Part shown: in pieces, positions 5,815 through 14,682 of the stretch
Numbering within the stretch: position 1 is the first letter of the stretch
How the letters are laid out: every line of letters begins with the position of its first letter
Assembly: GCA_044425575.1 (NCBI GenBank)
Contig: JAWXVE010000033.1
Location: 1-23,006, forward strand
Length of the DNA stretch: 23,006 nucleotides
Direction: 5' to 3'
From: JAWXVE01 sp044425575
Lineage (GTDB): Bacteria > Bacillota > Clostridia > Lachnospirales > Lachnospiraceae
The notes under the pieces: generated by a model
Databases searched by the model: none
Told to the model about the DNA's origin: nothing
The model's input: the letters and a program-made list of their open reading frames with translations, nothing else
Program-made: the position numbers and the translations under genes

Positions 5815-8800
5815 ATGCCTAAGAATGAGACAATTAAAAAAGTGCTAGTAATTGGGTCGGGCCCAATTATCATTGGTCAAGCAGCTGAATTTGATTATGC
5901 AGGAACACAAGCGTGTCGCTCTTTAACAGAAGAAGACATTGAAGTGATTCTAGTGAATTCTAATCCAGCAACCATTATGACAGATAAGGAAATTGCAGAT
6001 AAGGTCTATATTGAACCGCTCACGTTGGCAGTGTTAGAGCAAATTATTGCTACAGAAGAGCCGGATAGCGTACTTCCTACTTTAGGAGGTCAAGCAGGTC
6101 TGAACTTGGGAATGGAATTAGAGGAAAAAGGGATTTTAGCAAAATATGGTGTTCGCCTTATTGGAACCACTGCTTTAACCATTAAGAAGGCAGAAGATCG
6201 CCTAGAGTTTAAGACAACTATGGAAAAGATTGGTGAACCATGTGCAGCTTCTAAAGTAGTAGAAAATGTACAAGATGGTGTGGTATTCGCCGCTCAAATC
6301 GGTTATCCAATTGTTCTTCGTCCTGCCTATACCTTAGGAGGTAGCGGCGGTGGAATTGCGAAGAACCAAATGGAATTAGAAGAGATTCTTGAAAATGGTC
6401 TACGTCTAAGTCGTGTAGGACAAGTATTAGTAGAACGATGTATTGCCGGTTGGAAAGAAATTGAATACGAAGTAATGCGAGATGCCAATGGAAATTGCAT
6501 TACCGTGTGTAATATGGAAAATCTAGACCCAGTTGGAGTACATACGGGAGATAGTATTGTAGTTGCACCTTCCCAAACGTTAGGTGACAAAGAATATCAA
6601 ATGCTTAGAACATCGGCACTTAATATTATTAATGAATTAGAAATAACAGGAGGCTGTAATGTACAGTATGCATTACACCCAACGAGTTTTGAATATTGCG
6701 TAATTGAAGTGAATCCTCGCGTAAGCCGTTCTTCAGCCCTTGCATCTAAGGCAACTGGATACCCAATTGCTAAGGTGGCGGCGAAAATTGCTTTAGGTTA
6801 TACCCTAGATGAGATTAAGAATGCCATTACAGGTAAAACGTACGCAAGCTTTGAACCAGCTCTTGATTATTGTGTAGTCAAGATTCCAAGATTACCATTT
6901 GATAAGTTCATTACTGCAAAGAGAACATTAACGACTCAGATGAAAGCAACTGGGGAAGTTATGAGTATTTGTACTAATTTTGAGGGAGCTTTTATGAAAG
7001 CCCTTCGTTCTTTGGAACAACATGTAGATTCTCTAATGAGTTATGACTTTTCACAGTTAAGCGAAGAAGAATTATTAGAACGTTTACACTTAGTAGATGA
7101 CCAAAGAGTATTTGTAATTGCAGAAGCCATTCGAAAAGGTATTTCGTACGACCAGATTCACAATATTACCATGGTGGACTACTGGTTTATTGATAAGATT
7201 GCTATTTTAGTGGAAATGGAACAGGCTTTATCAACACAAGAACTAACTGTTGATTTATTAAAGGAAGCAAAGAGAATTGAATTCCCTGATTCCGTCATTG
7301 CTAAACTGACCAAACTTGAGGAAGCTAGTATTAAAAAGATGCGCTATGATAATCACATTGTAGCTGGATTTAAAATGGTAGATACGTGTGCAGCAGAATT
7401 TGCAGCATCTACACCATATTATTATTCTTGTTTTGGAAGTCAAAATGAAGCGGCAGAGACGAAGCCAAAGAAGAAAGTCTTAGTGCTAGGTTCTGGTCCA
7501 ATCCGTATTGGTCAAGGGATTGAATTTGATTATTGTTCAGTACACAGTACTTGGGCATTTCGTAACGAAGGTTATGAGACGGTTATTGTAAATAATAATC
7601 CAGAAACCGTAAGTACTGATTTTGATATAGCGGATAAGTTGTACTTTGAACCATTAACGCCAGAAGATGTTCAGAATATTGTAGATATTGAGAAGCCAGA
7701 TGGTGCAGTGGTACAGTTTGGTGGTCAAACAGCCATTAAACTTACTAAGAGCCTTATGGAAATGGGAGTACCAATTCTAGGTACCAGTGCTGAGAATGTA
7801 GATGCAGCAGAAGACCGTGAATTATTTGATAAGATATTAGAAGAATGTGAGATTCCAAGACCTTCAGGTGGAACTGTATTTACAGCAGAAGAAGCCAAGG
7901 TAGTTGCCAATCAACTTGGATATCCGGTGCTTGTGCGACCATCTTATGTGTTAGGTGGACAAGGAATGCAAATTGCCATATCAGATGAAGATGTGGAAGA
8001 ATTCATGGAAATCATTAATCGCATTGCCCAAGATCACCCAATCTTAGTAGATAAATACTTAGTTGGAAAAGAAATCGAAGTCGATGCTGTGTGTGATGGG
8101 AAGGATATTCTGATTCCAGGTATTATGGAACATATTGAACGGGCAGGGGTTCATTCAGGAGATAGTATCTCCGTATATCCAGCACAATCTATTAGTGAAG
8201 CAGTAAAAGAAAAGATTGCAGAATATACAAGACGATTAGCAAAATCCCTTCATGTAATTGGATTAATTAATATTCAATTTATTGTATGTGGAGAAGAAGT
8301 ATATGTAATAGAAGTAAACCCACGTTCTTCCAGAACAGTACCATATATTAGTAAAGTAACGGGAATTCCAATTGTAGACCTTGCTACACAAGTTATTATA
8401 GGCAAGAGTATTCGTGAACTTGGTTATGAAGTAGGATTGCAGAAAGAATCTGCCTATATTGCCATTAAAATGCCAGTCTTCTCCTTTGAGAAAATCCGTG
8501 GTGCAGAGATTAGCCTAGGACCTGAAATGAAATCTACTGGAGAGTGCCTTGGAATTGCCAAGACTTTTGATGAAGCACTTTACAAAGCTTTTATTGGGGC
8601 AGGAATTGATTTGCCAAAACACAACCAAGTGATTATTACGGTAAAAGATGCAGACAAAGGGGAAGCCATTGAAATTGGAAGAAGGTTTGAGCAATTAGGG
8701 TATACTGTTTATGCTACAAGAAGTACTGCTGTGGCTTTACAAGAAGCAGGAGTAAAAGCACGAAAAGTAAATAAGATTAATCAAGAATCACCAACGGTAA

Positions 8801-9027
8801 TGGATTTAATACTAGGTCATAAAATTGACTTAGTCATTGATACTCCTACACAAGGACGAGATAAATCCAGAGATGGTTTCTTAATTCGTAGAACAGCTAT
8901 TGAAACAGGTGTGAATTGTTTAACATCTCTTGATACAGCAAAAGCATTATTAACTAGTCTAGAACATGCCAATAAGGAAGAGTTAACATTAGTAGATATT
9001 GCTAGTGTATCTAGTGTGAAAAATTAA
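5815..9027 (+). CDS. carB: Carbamoyl phosphate synthase large subunit
   Basis: CarB combines bicarbonate, ammonia tunnelled from CarA and two ATP into carbamoyl phosphate. Its 1070 residues are the standard length. It shows the internal duplication of the family: GSGPIIIGQAAEFDYAGTQ near residue 14 and GSGPIRIGQGIEFDYCSVHS at 559. Each opens a carboxyphosphate or carbamate half with an ATP-grasp domain (LGGSGGGIA; LGGQGMQIA) and an EVNPR metal-binding strand. The last 135 or so residues form the MGS-like allosteric domain (ITVKDADKGEAIEIGRRF, then YTVYATRSTA), where UMP or ornithine act in other bacteria. Its ribosome site, GGAGG, lies within the end of carA. No frameshift was seen. Confidence 0.97.
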   Translation: MPKNETIKKVLVIGSGPIIIGQAAEFDYAGTQACRSLTEEDIEVILVNSNPATIMTDKEIADKVYIEPLTLAVLEQIIATEEPDSVLPTLGGQAGLNLGMELEEKGILAKYGVRLIGTTALTIKKAEDRLEFKTTMEKIGEPCAASKVVENVQDGVVFAAQIGYPIVLRPAYTLGGSGGGIAKNQMELEEILENGLRLSRVGQVLVERCIAGWKEIEYEVMRDANGNCITVCNMENLDPVGVHTGDSIVVAPSQTLGDKEYQMLRTSALNIINELEITGGCNVQYALHPTSFEYCVIEVNPRVSRSSALASKATGYPIAKVAAKIALGYTLDEIKNAITGKTYASFEPALDYCVVKIPRLPFDKFITAKRTLTTQMKATGEVMSICTNFEGAFMKALRSLEQHVDSLMSYDFSQLSEEELLERLHLVDDQRVFVIAEAIRKGISYDQIHNITMVDYWFIDKIAILVEMEQALSTQELTVDLLKEAKRIEFPDSVIAKLTKLEEASIKKMRYDNHIVAGFKMVDTCAAEFAASTPYYYSCFGSQNEAAETKPKKKVLVLGSGPIRIGQGIEFDYCSVHSTWAFRNEGYETVIVNNNPETVSTDFDIADKLYFEPLTPEDVQNIVDIEKPDGAVVQFGGQTAIKLTKSLMEMGVPILGTSAENVDAAEDRELFDKILEECEIPRPSGGTVFTAEEAKVVANQLGYPVLVRPSYVLGGQGMQIAISDEDVEEFMEIINRIAQDHPILVDKYLVGKEIEVDAVCDGKDILIPGIMEHIERAGVHSGDSISVYPAQSISEAVKEKIAEYTRRLAKSLHVIGLINIQFIVCGEEVYVIEVNPRSSRTVPYISKVTGIPIVDLATQVIIGKSIRELGYEVGLQKESAYIAIKMPVFSFEKIRGAEISLGPEMKSTGECLGIAKTFDEALYKAFIGAGIDLPKHNQVIITVKDADKGEAIEIGRRFEQLGYTVYATRSTAVALQEAGVKARKVNKINQESPTVMDLILGHKIDLVIDTPTQGRDKSRDGFLIRRTAIETGVNCLTSLDTAKALLTSLEHANKEELTLVDIASVSSVKN

Positions 9028-9038
9028 ATTTTCCACAC
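9014..9038 (+). other. Hairpin spanning the carB stop codon
   Basis: GTGTG-A-AAAAT pairs with ATTTT-C-CACAC, with one mismatch, around the TAA at 9025-9027. No T-run follows directly, so I do not call it a terminator. It could partly reduce read-through into queH or protect the upstream mRNA. Confidence 0.3.
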
Positions 9039-9068
9039 GGCAATTTTGAAAAAGGCATGGTTATTAAT

Positions 9069-9695
9069 ATGAATTATCAGAAAGAATTAGAGAAGGTCAT
9101 TGAAGGGCTAGAAGAACCAAAAACTTTATTGTTACATAGTTGCTGTGCACCATGCAGCAGCTATGTACTTGTATATTTAAGTAGATATTTTAGAATTATA
9201 ATCTATTTCTACAATCCCAATATTACAGATTCAGAAGAATATGAGAAACGTCTTATGGAACAAAGAGAATTCATTGCAACTTTAAATGGATTACAAGAGA
9301 CAACGTATCCAATTACAATTCTAGAGGCCACGTATAAAGTGGAAGATTTCTATGAAGTGGCAAAAGGTTTGGAATCCAGCCCAGAAGGCGGAGAGCGATG
9401 TGAAGCTTGTTTTCGCCTTAGATTAGAGCAGTGTGCTAGGGTGACAAAAGAATATGGCTATGATTATTATACGACTACCCTCACCATAAGTCCTATGAAG
9501 AATAGCCCAATGTTAAATGACATAGGGCAAGAAATGGGAAGGAAGCACGGTGTGGAATTCTTACCTTCTGATTTTAAGAAGAAAAATGGATATGGTCAAT
9601 CGGTTGCCTTATCTAAGGAATATGACTTATATAGACAATCATACTGTGGATGTATCTACTCAAAAGTCCAGAGAGAGCAGGAGATGAGAGTCTAA
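9069..9695 (+). CDS. queH: Epoxyqueuosine reductase QueH
   Basis: QueH (formerly DUF208) carries out the last step of queuosine synthesis, reducing epoxyqueuosine in tRNA. It is the non-orthologous replacement for cobalamin-dependent QueG. The 208 residues show all cysteine motifs of the family: HSCCAPC (Cys25, 26 and 29), ERCEACF (Cys111 and 114) and SYCGC (Cys193 and 195), which bind an iron-sulfur cluster and a nearby iron and form a redox disulfide. An in-frame ATG at 9057 gives four more residues, but AAAAAGG lies only one base before it. ATG 9069 (MNYQKELEK) matches the usual start, though its spacing of 13 is long. It lies 41 bases after carB and 18 before argS, so it is probably in the same transcript. 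Confidence 0.93.
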   Translation: MNYQKELEKVIEGLEEPKTLLLHSCCAPCSSYVLVYLSRYFRIIIYFYNPNITDSEEYEKRLMEQREFIATLNGLQETTYPITILEATYKVEDFYEVAKGLESSPEGGERCEACFRLRLEQCARVTKEYGYDYYTTTLTISPMKNSPMLNDIGQEMGRKHGVEFLPSDFKKKNGYGQSVALSKEYDLYRQSYCGCIYSKVQREQEMRV

Positions 9696-9713
9696 TGGAG
9701 AGGAATGAAATGT

Positions 9714-11483
9714 ATGGAGAAATTAATAGACTTAGTGACTAGTGAAATGCAACGGGCATTTGGTCAGGCGGGTTATGAAGAATCCCTTGGTAAAGTTACT
9801 TTATCAAATCGCCCTGATTTGTGTGAATTTCAATGCAATGGAGCCATGGCTGGTGCGAAGCAATATAAGAAAGCACCTATGGTGATTGCAGGAGAAGTGG
9901 CGGAATTCTTGCAAGATAATGAAGTGTTCTTTGAAGTGGTAGCAGTACCGCCAGGATTCCTAAACTGTAAAATTCAGGAAACGTATCTAGTAGATTATTT
10001 GAGCAAAATGGAACAGGCAAATCAATATGGTGTGGCACAAGTAGAGAACCCTAAGAAAATTATGATAGATTATGGTGGACCCAATGTGGCAAAACCACTT
10101 CATGTAGGTCATTTGCGTTCTGCTATTATTGGTGAAAGTGTTAAGAGAATAGCACGTTATATAGGGCATACAGTTGTAGGTGATATTCACCTAGGTGATT
10201 GGGGATTACAAATGGGATTAATTGTAACAGAGTTACAAGAAAGACAACCTAACCTTGTGTATTTCCAAGAAGATTACCAAGGGGAATATCCACAAGAAGC
10301 ACCATTTACCATTGCACAGTTAGAGGAAATCTATCCAACAGCAAGTGCTAGATCGAAAGAAGATCTAGATTATAAAGAGCGGGCAATGAATGCTACTTTC
10401 TTATTGCAAAGTGGTCAAAGGGGTTATCGTGCTTTGTGGAACCATATTTTACAAGTATCCGTAGCTGATTTAAAGAAGAATTACAATAAGTTACAAGTTT
10501 CCTTTGACTTATGGAAAGGAGAGTCGGACGTACAAGACTTGATTCCTGCCATGGTAGAGAAGATGAAGCAAGAAGGGCATGCATATCTTAGCGAAGGTGC
10601 ATTAGTGGTAGATGTGGCAAGGCCAGAAGATACCAAAGAAGTGCCACCATGTATGATCTTAAAGTCAGATGGAGCATCCCTTTATAATACAACAGATTTA
10701 GCAACAATTGTAGAACGTATGGATACCATGAAACCAGACCAGTTCATCTATGTGGTGGATAAGAGGCAGGAGTTATACTTTGAACAAGTATTCCGTTGTG
10801 CAAGAAAGACACAACTTGTAACAGAACAGACACAACTGGATTTTCTGGGATTTGGAACTATGAACGGAAAAGATGGCAAACCTTTTAAGACTCGGGAAGG
10901 TGGTGTTATGAGATTGGAACAATTGCTATCTGATATTCATGAGCAAATGTTTCGCAAGATTCTTGATAATCGAGATGACCTATCAGAGGAAGAAGCTCAT
11001 ACCATTGCCCAGATGATAGCTTTATCAGCCATTAAGTATGGGGATTTATCGAACCAAGCAGGCAAAGATTATATATTTGATACAGAACGCTTTACTTCTT
11101 TTGAAGGTGACACAGGACCATATATTCTCTATACCATTGTACGTATTAAGTCCATTCTTAGACGATATGTGGAACAAGGGGGTATCATAGAAGCAGGTCG
11201 CATTCAAATTCCAAGTAGCAATGCTCAGAAGATGTTAATGTTAGAACTTGCCAAGTTTAATGGAGTAGTAGAAATGGCTTGTGCGGAGCAAGCACCTCAT
11301 AGAATCTGTGCTTATATATATGATTTGGCCAATGCTTGTAATAAGTTTTATCACGAAACAAAGATTTTAGTGGAAGAAGAGGAAGAGACAAAAGCAGGCT
11401 ATATTGGAATGTTGCAGATGACACGTGGCATTTTAGAAGAAGCCATTTCACTCTTGGGATTCGAAGCACCAGAGAAAATGTAA
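9714..11483 (+). CDS. argS: Arginyl-tRNA synthetase
   Basis: ArgS charges tRNA-Arg. An N-terminal additional domain (about residues 1-85, EFQCNGAMAGAKQYKKAP) is followed by the class Ia catalytic core. The HIGH motif is HVGHLRS at 130-136. The KMSK loop has the non-canonical form NGKDGKPFKTREGG, as in most ArgRS that need tRNA for amino acid activation. A DALR-type anticodon-binding domain ends GFEAPEKM. I chose ATG 9714 (MEKLIDLV, 589 residues), 10 bases after GGAGAGG at 9697-9703. ATG 9705 is in frame but only one base from that ribosome site. A promoter for tRNAs starts just after the stop, with no terminator between. Confidence 0.95.
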   Translation: MEKLIDLVTSEMQRAFGQAGYEESLGKVTLSNRPDLCEFQCNGAMAGAKQYKKAPMVIAGEVAEFLQDNEVFFEVVAVPPGFLNCKIQETYLVDYLSKMEQANQYGVAQVENPKKIMIDYGGPNVAKPLHVGHLRSAIIGESVKRIARYIGHTVVGDIHLGDWGLQMGLIVTELQERQPNLVYFQEDYQGEYPQEAPFTIAQLEEIYPTASARSKEDLDYKERAMNATFLLQSGQRGYRALWNHILQVSVADLKKNYNKLQVSFDLWKGESDVQDLIPAMVEKMKQEGHAYLSEGALVVDVARPEDTKEVPPCMILKSDGASLYNTTDLATIVERMDTMKPDQFIYVVDKRQELYFEQVFRCARKTQLVTEQTQLDFLGFGTMNGKDGKPFKTREGGVMRLEQLLSDIHEQMFRKILDNRDDLSEEEAHTIAQMIALSAIKYGDLSNQAGKDYIFDTERFTSFEGDTGPYILYTIVRIKSILRRYVEQGGIIEAGRIQIPSSNAQKMLMLELAKFNGVVEMACAEQAPHRICAYIYDLANACNKFYHETKILVEEEEETKAGYIGMLQMTRGILEEAISLLGFEAPEKM

Positions 11484-11501
11484 TTTTTGTTATAAAAAGT
11501 A

Positions 11502-11530
11502 TTGACTTATAACATCATATTTAGTATACT
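11502..11530 (+). promoter_or_regulatory. Strong promoter of the tRNA-Val/tRNA-Met unit
   Basis: TTGACT (11502-11507) and TATACT (11525-11530) are separated by exactly 17 bases. Transcription should start near 11537. Confidence 0.8.
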
Positions 11531-11536
11531 AGCAAA

Positions 11537-11562
11537 GCGGGTTATGGATTGCCTTAGCCCGC
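11537..11562 (+). other. Hairpin filling the tRNA precursor leader
   Basis: GCGGGTTA (11537-11544) pairs with TAGCCCGC (11555-11562), with one G-U pair and a 10-base loop. It starts at the predicted first base of the transcript and ends five bases before the mature tRNA-Val. It may shield the 5' end or position RNase P. Confidence 0.45.
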
Positions 11563-11567
11563 ATACT

Positions 11568-11640
11568 GGGATCTTAGCTCAGCTGGGAGAGCATCTGCCT
11601 TACAAGCAGAGGGTCACAGGTTCGAGCCCTGTAGGTCCCA
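11568..11640 (+). tRNA. tRNA-Val (anticodon TAC)
   Basis: The 73 bases fold as a complete cloverleaf. Acceptor arms are GGGATCT and AGGTCCC with one T-G pair, the D-arm is GCTCAGCTGGGAGAGC, the anticodon stem is CTGCC/AGCAG with anticodon TAC at 11601-11603, and the T-arm is ACAGGTTCGAGCCCTGT. The discriminator is A. The CCA end is not encoded. It reads GUA and, with a modified U34, other Val codons. Confidence 0.95.
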
Positions 11641-11682
11641 TAGACAATGGAAGGAATTCCACGTCTGTTTTATATTATATTT

Positions 11683-11756
11683 GGCGAGATAGCTCAGTTG
11701 GCTAGAGCACACGGTTCATACCCGTGGTGTCGGGGGTTCAAATCCCTTTCTCGCTA
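11683..11756 (+). tRNA. tRNA-Met (anticodon CAT), elongator type
   Basis: The 74 bases form a cloverleaf: acceptor GGCGAGA/TCTCGCT with a G-U first pair, D-arm GCTCAGTTGGCTAGAGC, anticodon stem CACGG/CCGTG with CAT at 11717-11719, and T-arm GGGGTTCAAATCCC. The anticodon stem lacks the three G-C pairs and the acceptor lacks the 1-72 mismatch of initiator tRNA, so I call it elongator Met. A tRNA-Ile2 with lysidine also has CAT but is less likely. CCA is not encoded (CTA follows). It shares the promoter at 11502. Confidence 0.9.
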
Positions 11757-11763
11757 CTAGAAA

Positions 11764-11800
11764 GTTCTGCAAACAAAGTAATGTTTGTGGGGCTTTTTTT
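11764..11800 (+). terminator. Terminator of the tRNA unit
   Basis: CAAACA and TGTTTG form a perfect stem around AAGTAA. The stem extends outward through TCTG/TGGG wobble pairs, and seven T (11794-11800) follow shortly after. Confidence 0.8.
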
Positions 11801-12066
11801 GTTGTAGGTAGCTAGGGAATTTTATTAATGGGATGTGCTTCCGAGGAAAAAAATAGTAGAGGAAGTAGCTGAAGCAGTAGAAGAAGTATTGCAGATAGGT
11901 TAACATTATTTAGATATTGCTCTAAATGGTGGTATGTATGAAGGCAGTTGAGAAATCACCTTTATTATGAAGAAGATATGGATATTTATAAGAATAGTTA
12001 TCTTCTGGTTATTGGTGGGATATTAAGAAAGTTTACCTTTCGGAGCTGATTCGGGAATGGAATGAC
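11801..12066. other. Gene-free stretch with fragmentary reading frames
   Basis: I find no intact gene here. Three broken pieces look faintly coding. One plus-strand frame reads WDVLPRKKIVEEVAEAV and continues to a stop near 11900. ATG 11967 opens a hydrophobic 19-residue frame (MKKIWIFIRIVIFWLLVGY, stop at 12024-12026) with no ribosome site. Just after it, in another frame, comes YLSELIREWNDLSHTLL. The last two could be the halves of one frameshifted small membrane protein. I cannot name any of them. Confidence 0.3.
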
Positions 12067-12095
12067 TTGTCACACACTTTACTATAGGTTATAAT
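12067..12095 (+). promoter_or_regulatory. Promoter of the PAS sensor gene
   Basis: TTGTCA (12067-12072) and TATAAT (12090-12095) are 17 bases apart. The leader is about 50 bases. Confidence 0.75.
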
Positions 12096-12150
12096 AGAAG
12101 GAATGATATGGAAAAGAAAGTGAAATCGTCTGAGTGTAGGAGGATAACTT

Positions 12151-14628
12151 ATGAAGATTCTGAATAATAAGAGGATTGTGTATATGATACCAGTCGCGTG
12201 GTTTCTGGTGATGGTATCTATTTGTGCCTTATACGTTTCAGAGCTACATGATTGGCAAGTGGAACATTATTATGACCATTTGGAAGCCTCATCTCATGAG
12301 CATCTTACCATCCTTTCCCTCGCCTTTGAAGCTCCCTTTACTAGTGTGGAAACAGTAGCACTCAATCCACTTTTTCGAGCGTTTGAGGAAAGTGAAGACT
12401 TAATTGTGCGTGAAATGAGAAGTTTGGAAATGGAATCCGCTTTCTTAGAAGTTGGCTTTGTAGATATGAGCGGAAATATGTTAAATGACCAAGGAGAGTG
12501 GGAGACGTTTCTATATGCAGACACGTCTAGACTCTTATCTAAAACTTCCCGCTTTGTGCAACGGGTATCTCTAGATGGCAACCAGTACGATGAGCAATTT
12601 CTATTAAGTGTACCTGTGTATGATAGGGGAACGCAATTAGGTTCCTTAGTGGCAATTTACGACATTGAGTACTTTTCATCCTTATTTCTAGTAGAGCAGA
12701 ACTATATTCAAGAAAGTACTACATTTTGTGTGCTGAATACAAACGGTGATATTGTTATGAATGACCCAAGTGGTGTGTACATGAATATTAACGCTGATTT
12801 CTTTGAAATACCAGATGATCTTACAGAAGAACAAACGGAACTGTTGCTGTACCGAACAAAATTATTAGAGGCAGGTAAGACGATTTCCTTTTCCTATGAA
12901 TACGCAGGGCGGGAATATCTAGTGCAAGTATTACCTATTAATCTAGAGAATTTTGATACGAACACATGGTACTTAGCAGAGCTTGTAGATGCAGAACTTA
13001 TAAGTGAAAATATTAGTTCTATCAATAGATTTGCCTATATTATGGTGGCCATTTCCCTTTTGATTTCCATAATTGTTTGCTTTGTTATATATAAATTCAA
13101 ACATTTGCAGGAAGAATACCGCATTATCGCCCAAGGATTACGAGGTGGTGTACGAAGAGGTGTTCTTTCTAAAAAAGCAGGAGTTGATTATATTAGCCCC
13201 GGTCTTGCCACTTTATTTGGATATTCATACAAAGAGATGGTAAAGAAAACGAGAGAACATTATAAGGATTTAATCTATTACCAAGATAGCCATATTTATG
13301 AAGAGGCTATTAACTACCTTAGTAGTAATTTTGGAACACGACATATTGAATATCGCATCCATCATCGAAGTGGTGAACTTATGTGGGTATCTGATCGGAT
13401 TACAGCAGTTCGCATGGTAAATAGCAAGATTTATATCTACGCAGTTGTAACAGATATTAATGATTCGAAGAATTCAAAGCATAACCTAAATACCTTGATG
13501 GATTCCATTCCTGGTGGTATTGTTATATTCGATATTGCATATCAGAGTGCGCATATTTCAGTGCCATTTATTAACGATGAAATGTGTGATATGGTTGGAT
13601 TCTCTATGGCAGAATTAAGGGAACGTATTTCAGAGAATGTGTGGAACGTTGCGGTGCCAGAAGACCGAGAATTAATACAAGAAAAGTTCCAGAATGTGAT
13701 TCAAGGTTCTGATTTTGAAGAGTGTACTTACCGAACTTATACGAAAACTGGAACTATGTGGTTACGTTTAACTGCTAGGGTAATTCAAAGAGATATCGAA
13801 CATATTCAAATATATGCAGTTATTATGAATATTGATGAGCAAATGCGAACAGAGGCAATTCTTAAGAAGGAACGATATTATCAAGATTTAATTGATGAAT
13901 CTCTTGATGCAGCTACACTCATTACAGCATTTGATGAAAACAGAACATTGCTCCACGTATCTAAGAATATTTATAACTTATTAGGTTATAGAGAAGATGA
14001 ATTTAAAAAAATATATCATGATAAATACAAAGATTTAGTCCATCCAATGGAATTAAAACGAATTGTAAATCTAAAGAAACTATATGCAGAACGAGAAGTT
14101 ATTAATTATGAATTGCAATTTAGAGCACGTCATAAGAATGGGGACTATATCTGGTTAGTGGAAAAAGCAACACTAATTGAAGATGTTGAGGGAAAACAAG
14201 CGCATCTTATTGTTGCTTTTGATGATAGTGGACGAAAGAAAGCAGAGGAAGAATTACAAGTAAGGGAAGAGGAATTCCGTATTGCATCCTTACAAAACAA
14301 TAAAATTGTATACCGTTATGACTTGACTTTGCAGAAGATTACAGTGCCAAACGGCGTAGAGGATCGCATTGGATTCACACAGCATCAAGAACATATACCA
14401 AATAGTATCTTAGATGCAGATTTGATTCATCCAGATAGCAAAGAGCGAGTAAGAGAGTTTTTCCAAGATATTAAAAGCAATAAAGAAAAGGGTGAAATTG
14501 AATGTGTCACCTTGCCAATAGAGGGTGATGAATGCAAATATTTAATGCGATACACTCTTGTACATAATGCAGACCGACAAGCAGTGTCAGCTATTATTTC
14601 AGCTATTAATATTACCGACCGCAAATAG
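12151..14628 (+). CDS. Membrane-anchored multi-PAS sensor without an output domain
   Basis: The 825-residue protein begins at ATG 12151, 7 bases after AGGAGG. A membrane helix at about 9-29 and a second at 293-316 enclose an extracytoplasmic region of some 260 residues that resembles a Cache-type ligand sensor. The cytoplasmic part holds four PAS-like units, at about 330-437 (ISPGLATLFGYSYKEM; MWVSDR), 450-570 (NDEMCDMVGFSMAEL), 575-690 (VSKNIYNLLGYREDEF; YIWLVEKATL) and 695-825 (a diverged PAS_3-type fold). The last ends INITDRK and then TAG. In relatives this DxxDRK element connects to a GGDEF, EAL or histidine kinase domain, but ispF begins 54 bases later and no such domain remains. It either signals through a partner or has lost its effector. 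A ligand cannot be inferred. Confidence 0.85.
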   Translation: MKILNNKRIVYMIPVAWFLVMVSICALYVSELHDWQVEHYYDHLEASSHEHLTILSLAFEAPFTSVETVALNPLFRAFEESEDLIVREMRSLEMESAFLEVGFVDMSGNMLNDQGEWETFLYADTSRLLSKTSRFVQRVSLDGNQYDEQFLLSVPVYDRGTQLGSLVAIYDIEYFSSLFLVEQNYIQESTTFCVLNTNGDIVMNDPSGVYMNINADFFEIPDDLTEEQTELLLYRTKLLEAGKTISFSYEYAGREYLVQVLPINLENFDTNTWYLAELVDAELISENISSINRFAYIMVAISLLISIIVCFVIYKFKHLQEEYRIIAQGLRGGVRRGVLSKKAGVDYISPGLATLFGYSYKEMVKKTREHYKDLIYYQDSHIYEEAINYLSSNFGTRHIEYRIHHRSGELMWVSDRITAVRMVNSKIYIYAVVTDINDSKNSKHNLNTLMDSIPGGIVIFDIAYQSAHISVPFINDEMCDMVGFSMAELRERISENVWNVAVPEDRELIQEKFQNVIQGSDFEECTYRTYTKTGTMWLRLTARVIQRDIEHIQIYAVIMNIDEQMRTEAILKKERYYQDLIDESLDAATLITAFDENRTLLHVSKNIYNLLGYREDEFKKIYHDKYKDLVHPMELKRIVNLKKLYAEREVINYELQFRARHKNGDYIWLVEKATLIEDVEGKQAHLIVAFDDSGRKKAEEELQVREEEFRIASLQNNKIVYRYDLTLQKITVPNGVEDRIGFTQHQEHIPNSILDADLIHPDSKERVREFFQDIKSNKEKGEIECVTLPIEGDECKYLMRYTLVHNADRQAVSAIISAINITDRK

Positions 14629-14682
14629 AGATAATCGTTGTAGCGGTAATTGTATTACAGGATATGTAGGAAGGAAAGTTAG

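Noticed and set aside
9014..9038. Terminator after carB
   Set aside because: The hairpin has a mismatch and is not followed by a T-tract, and queH begins shortly after on the same strand.
11502..11705. Open reading frame of 67 codons across the tRNA region
   Set aside because: It is made almost wholly of the tRNA promoter, leader hairpin and tRNA-Val, which explain the sequence better.
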